NCBI GenBank assembly: GCA_019802505.1
Contig: JAFMOC010000011.1
Location: forward strand, 2,954,001-3,018,000
DNA from: Corydoras sp. C115
Taxonomy: Eukaryota > Chordata > Actinopteri > Siluriformes > Callichthyidae
Direction: 5' to 3'
Length of the DNA stretch: 64,000 nt
The notes beneath the pieces are model-generated. The model searched no databases. It saw only the letters and a list, made by a program, of their open reading frames with translations, and was not told the origin of the DNA. The position numbers and the translations under genes are program-made. Of the stretch, positions 62,469 through 64,000 are shown piece by piece (the first letter of the stretch is position 1; the number at the start of each line of letters is the position of its first letter).

Positions 62469-64000
62469 AATATTTTGTACAAAAGAAACTAAATAAAGCT
62501 AACATCTTAATATTAAAGCTGTACAGTTATTCAGAATTAATTCTACATATCGTCATTAGATAGTGAAGTGAATACGTGAATAGCAATCTGATCTAAACTG
62601 TTTATTACTGTAATATTGTTAATTGAGTACTAGACTAGTGTGGCATTGGTGATGTACTAGTCATAGTACTAGTCATACTGCCAATCTGCATCACCAAGTA
62701 CTTAAGAAAGGCTCAGGTTGTTTGATACAACTGATGCCGTGGTATGTCATTTTCATGAAATGTGTGAATAAAAATGAAAGTTATCCCAAGCAGAGTGCAG
62801 GGTAAAATTTGGCTCACATCAACAGAAAGACCTCATCTGCTACTTTCGAGAATCCCCTTACCCCTTACTCCACCATAATGGAAAGCTTAATCCATCCCAT
62901 TTCACCGTTCTGCCCCTCCCGTCCCTCAGATCAGTTTCGAGTCTATTGATCAAACATGCTGAGTCTAATTGTTGGCTCTATTGAGTGACAGCCATGGACA
63001 GTAGCACATGAAGCTGAGAAAGAAACTGACACAGATATCGAAATGAACAAATGAACTCATCCCACAGATGAACCTGACACTTCAGCAGAGGTTATTGTTT
63101 TGTAAGAGGCTGAAGGCCTGGAATAATTCACTAGGAAATCAATTTTTCTCTGACCATTTACACATTATGAAGAGCTGATGGACTGTGTAAGTGAGATATG
63201 CACTCTCTCGCTTCTGGACTGTCTGCCGAGACCCATTTCATTTATTTTCTCCTTTATTTCCATCTTCAATTTTTGTCTCTTCCCTGTGTTTTCTTATCCA
63301 TACAGGCAGTTGTGCTCTAGTGGACAAAGATTATGAATGACATATTTTATCATCATGTGAATATCAGCTTTTATCAACACTATATTATTACAATAGAAAT
63401 ATCCGCCCTATGAATTATGGTACACAGCTGTAGGATAGAGTGAGTTTGAAGGAAGCCACGAAATAATGAGAAATCACAGCTTCACATCCGACCAGAAGCA
63501 AGGGAAGAAAAATGGTAATACCTGCACTCACAGATTCTCTCTCTCTCTCGCGACATACACACACACACACATAAAGCACAACACACATTTGTATCATGGC
63601 TTCAAATGCAAAATCCAAAATAAAATAATACCATCACAATTTTGGATTGAAAATTCAAAAAGTATCTGGAGACTAACACCGGTGCCTTCATCATCTACCA
63701 TTGGTTTAGCCCTAGAGTTTTCAAGCACTCTCCGGCGGCACCAGCCCTAGGCCCCACTTCCCTTTCATCGGCCGTTCGGAATGCACCGGCTTCAGACGCT
63801 AATCTACTCCAGCCTAAGGATCTTAAAAAGGCTTGACTCAGTTTGTATTTCATGATCTATGTTATTTACTTTCGGTATGTTTTTTGGCTATCGACGTACA
63901 TTATATATAACCTTTTTGGTTTTGAGGAACGTGTTACTTGCTGTTTTCTACACTGATCATGATGGAGACCTTGTAAATAAATACATCACAAGAGAACAAA
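62469..64000. other. Unique sequence to the window end
   Basis: No exon recognised. Short (CT)n and (AC)n at 63537-63572. The last 250 bp have a 3'-end-like, A-rich finish (ttgtaaataaatacatcaca) that could be a retroelement tail. Confidence 0.35.

Overview
The window is vertebrate nuclear DNA, almost certainly from a teleost fish. There are no compact operon-like genes. Most of it is AT-rich intronic or intergenic sequence filled with tRNA-derived SINEs, hAT, Tc1 and Harbinger type DNA transposons, LINE 3' ends and long (TA)n, (GT)n and (GA)n microsatellites. The dominant SINE (about 22 full or partial copies) is a family I associate with catfish-like genomes, so Siluriformes is my guess; that is an inference from memory, not a proof.

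The only protein-coding gene I can support is agrin (agrn), read on the minus strand. The N-terminal exon of the short, transmembrane isoform (TM- or SN-agrin) lies at 33607-33769. It encodes a cytoplasmic N-terminus and a type II signal anchor containing VRYFMIPCNICLILLATS. A 39-nt microexon at 25980-26018, about 7.6 kb further along, encodes the linker (Y)KPGHITHAQPPD(G). Phases match: T + AC gives Tyr from the TM exon, while an upstream NtA exon ending in G would give Asp, as in long secreted agrin. I could not find the NtA/signal-peptide exons of long agrin (expected above 34 kb on this strand) or the first follistatin-like exon (expected below 25.98 kb). The likely reading is that nearly the whole window is agrn intron, with an internal alternative promoter around 33.8-35.4 kb.

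Layout. 1-3.1 kb: no recognised repeat. 3.1-9.75 kb: SINEs, a palindromic MITE, a roughly 470-bp duplicated block whose second copy carries a SINE while the first keeps the empty site, and an intact hAT-like element with an 8-bp target duplication. 9.75-22.6 kb: SINEs, an L2-like LINE end, very long (TA)n/(GA)n tracts and two inverted copies of a hairpin-bearing repeat. 22.6-26 kb: unique, repeat-poor sequence ending at the agrn microexon. 26-33.6 kb: sparse repeats and an L2-like LINE end. 33.6-35.4 kb: TM-agrin first exon with a CpG-richer 5' region. 35.4-64 kb: SINEs, a decayed Tc1 transposase, an R2-like reverse-transcriptase remnant, a probable LTR carrying a second SINE family, a hAT-like MITE and a Harbinger element carrying a MADF-domain fragment nested in an older repeat.

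I found no undescribed multi-gene system. The points most worth following are the TM-agrin first exon and microexon, the datable nested insertions, the hairpin core shared by differently ended elements, and two CTCF-like motifs carried by transposons inside what looks like an agrn intron.
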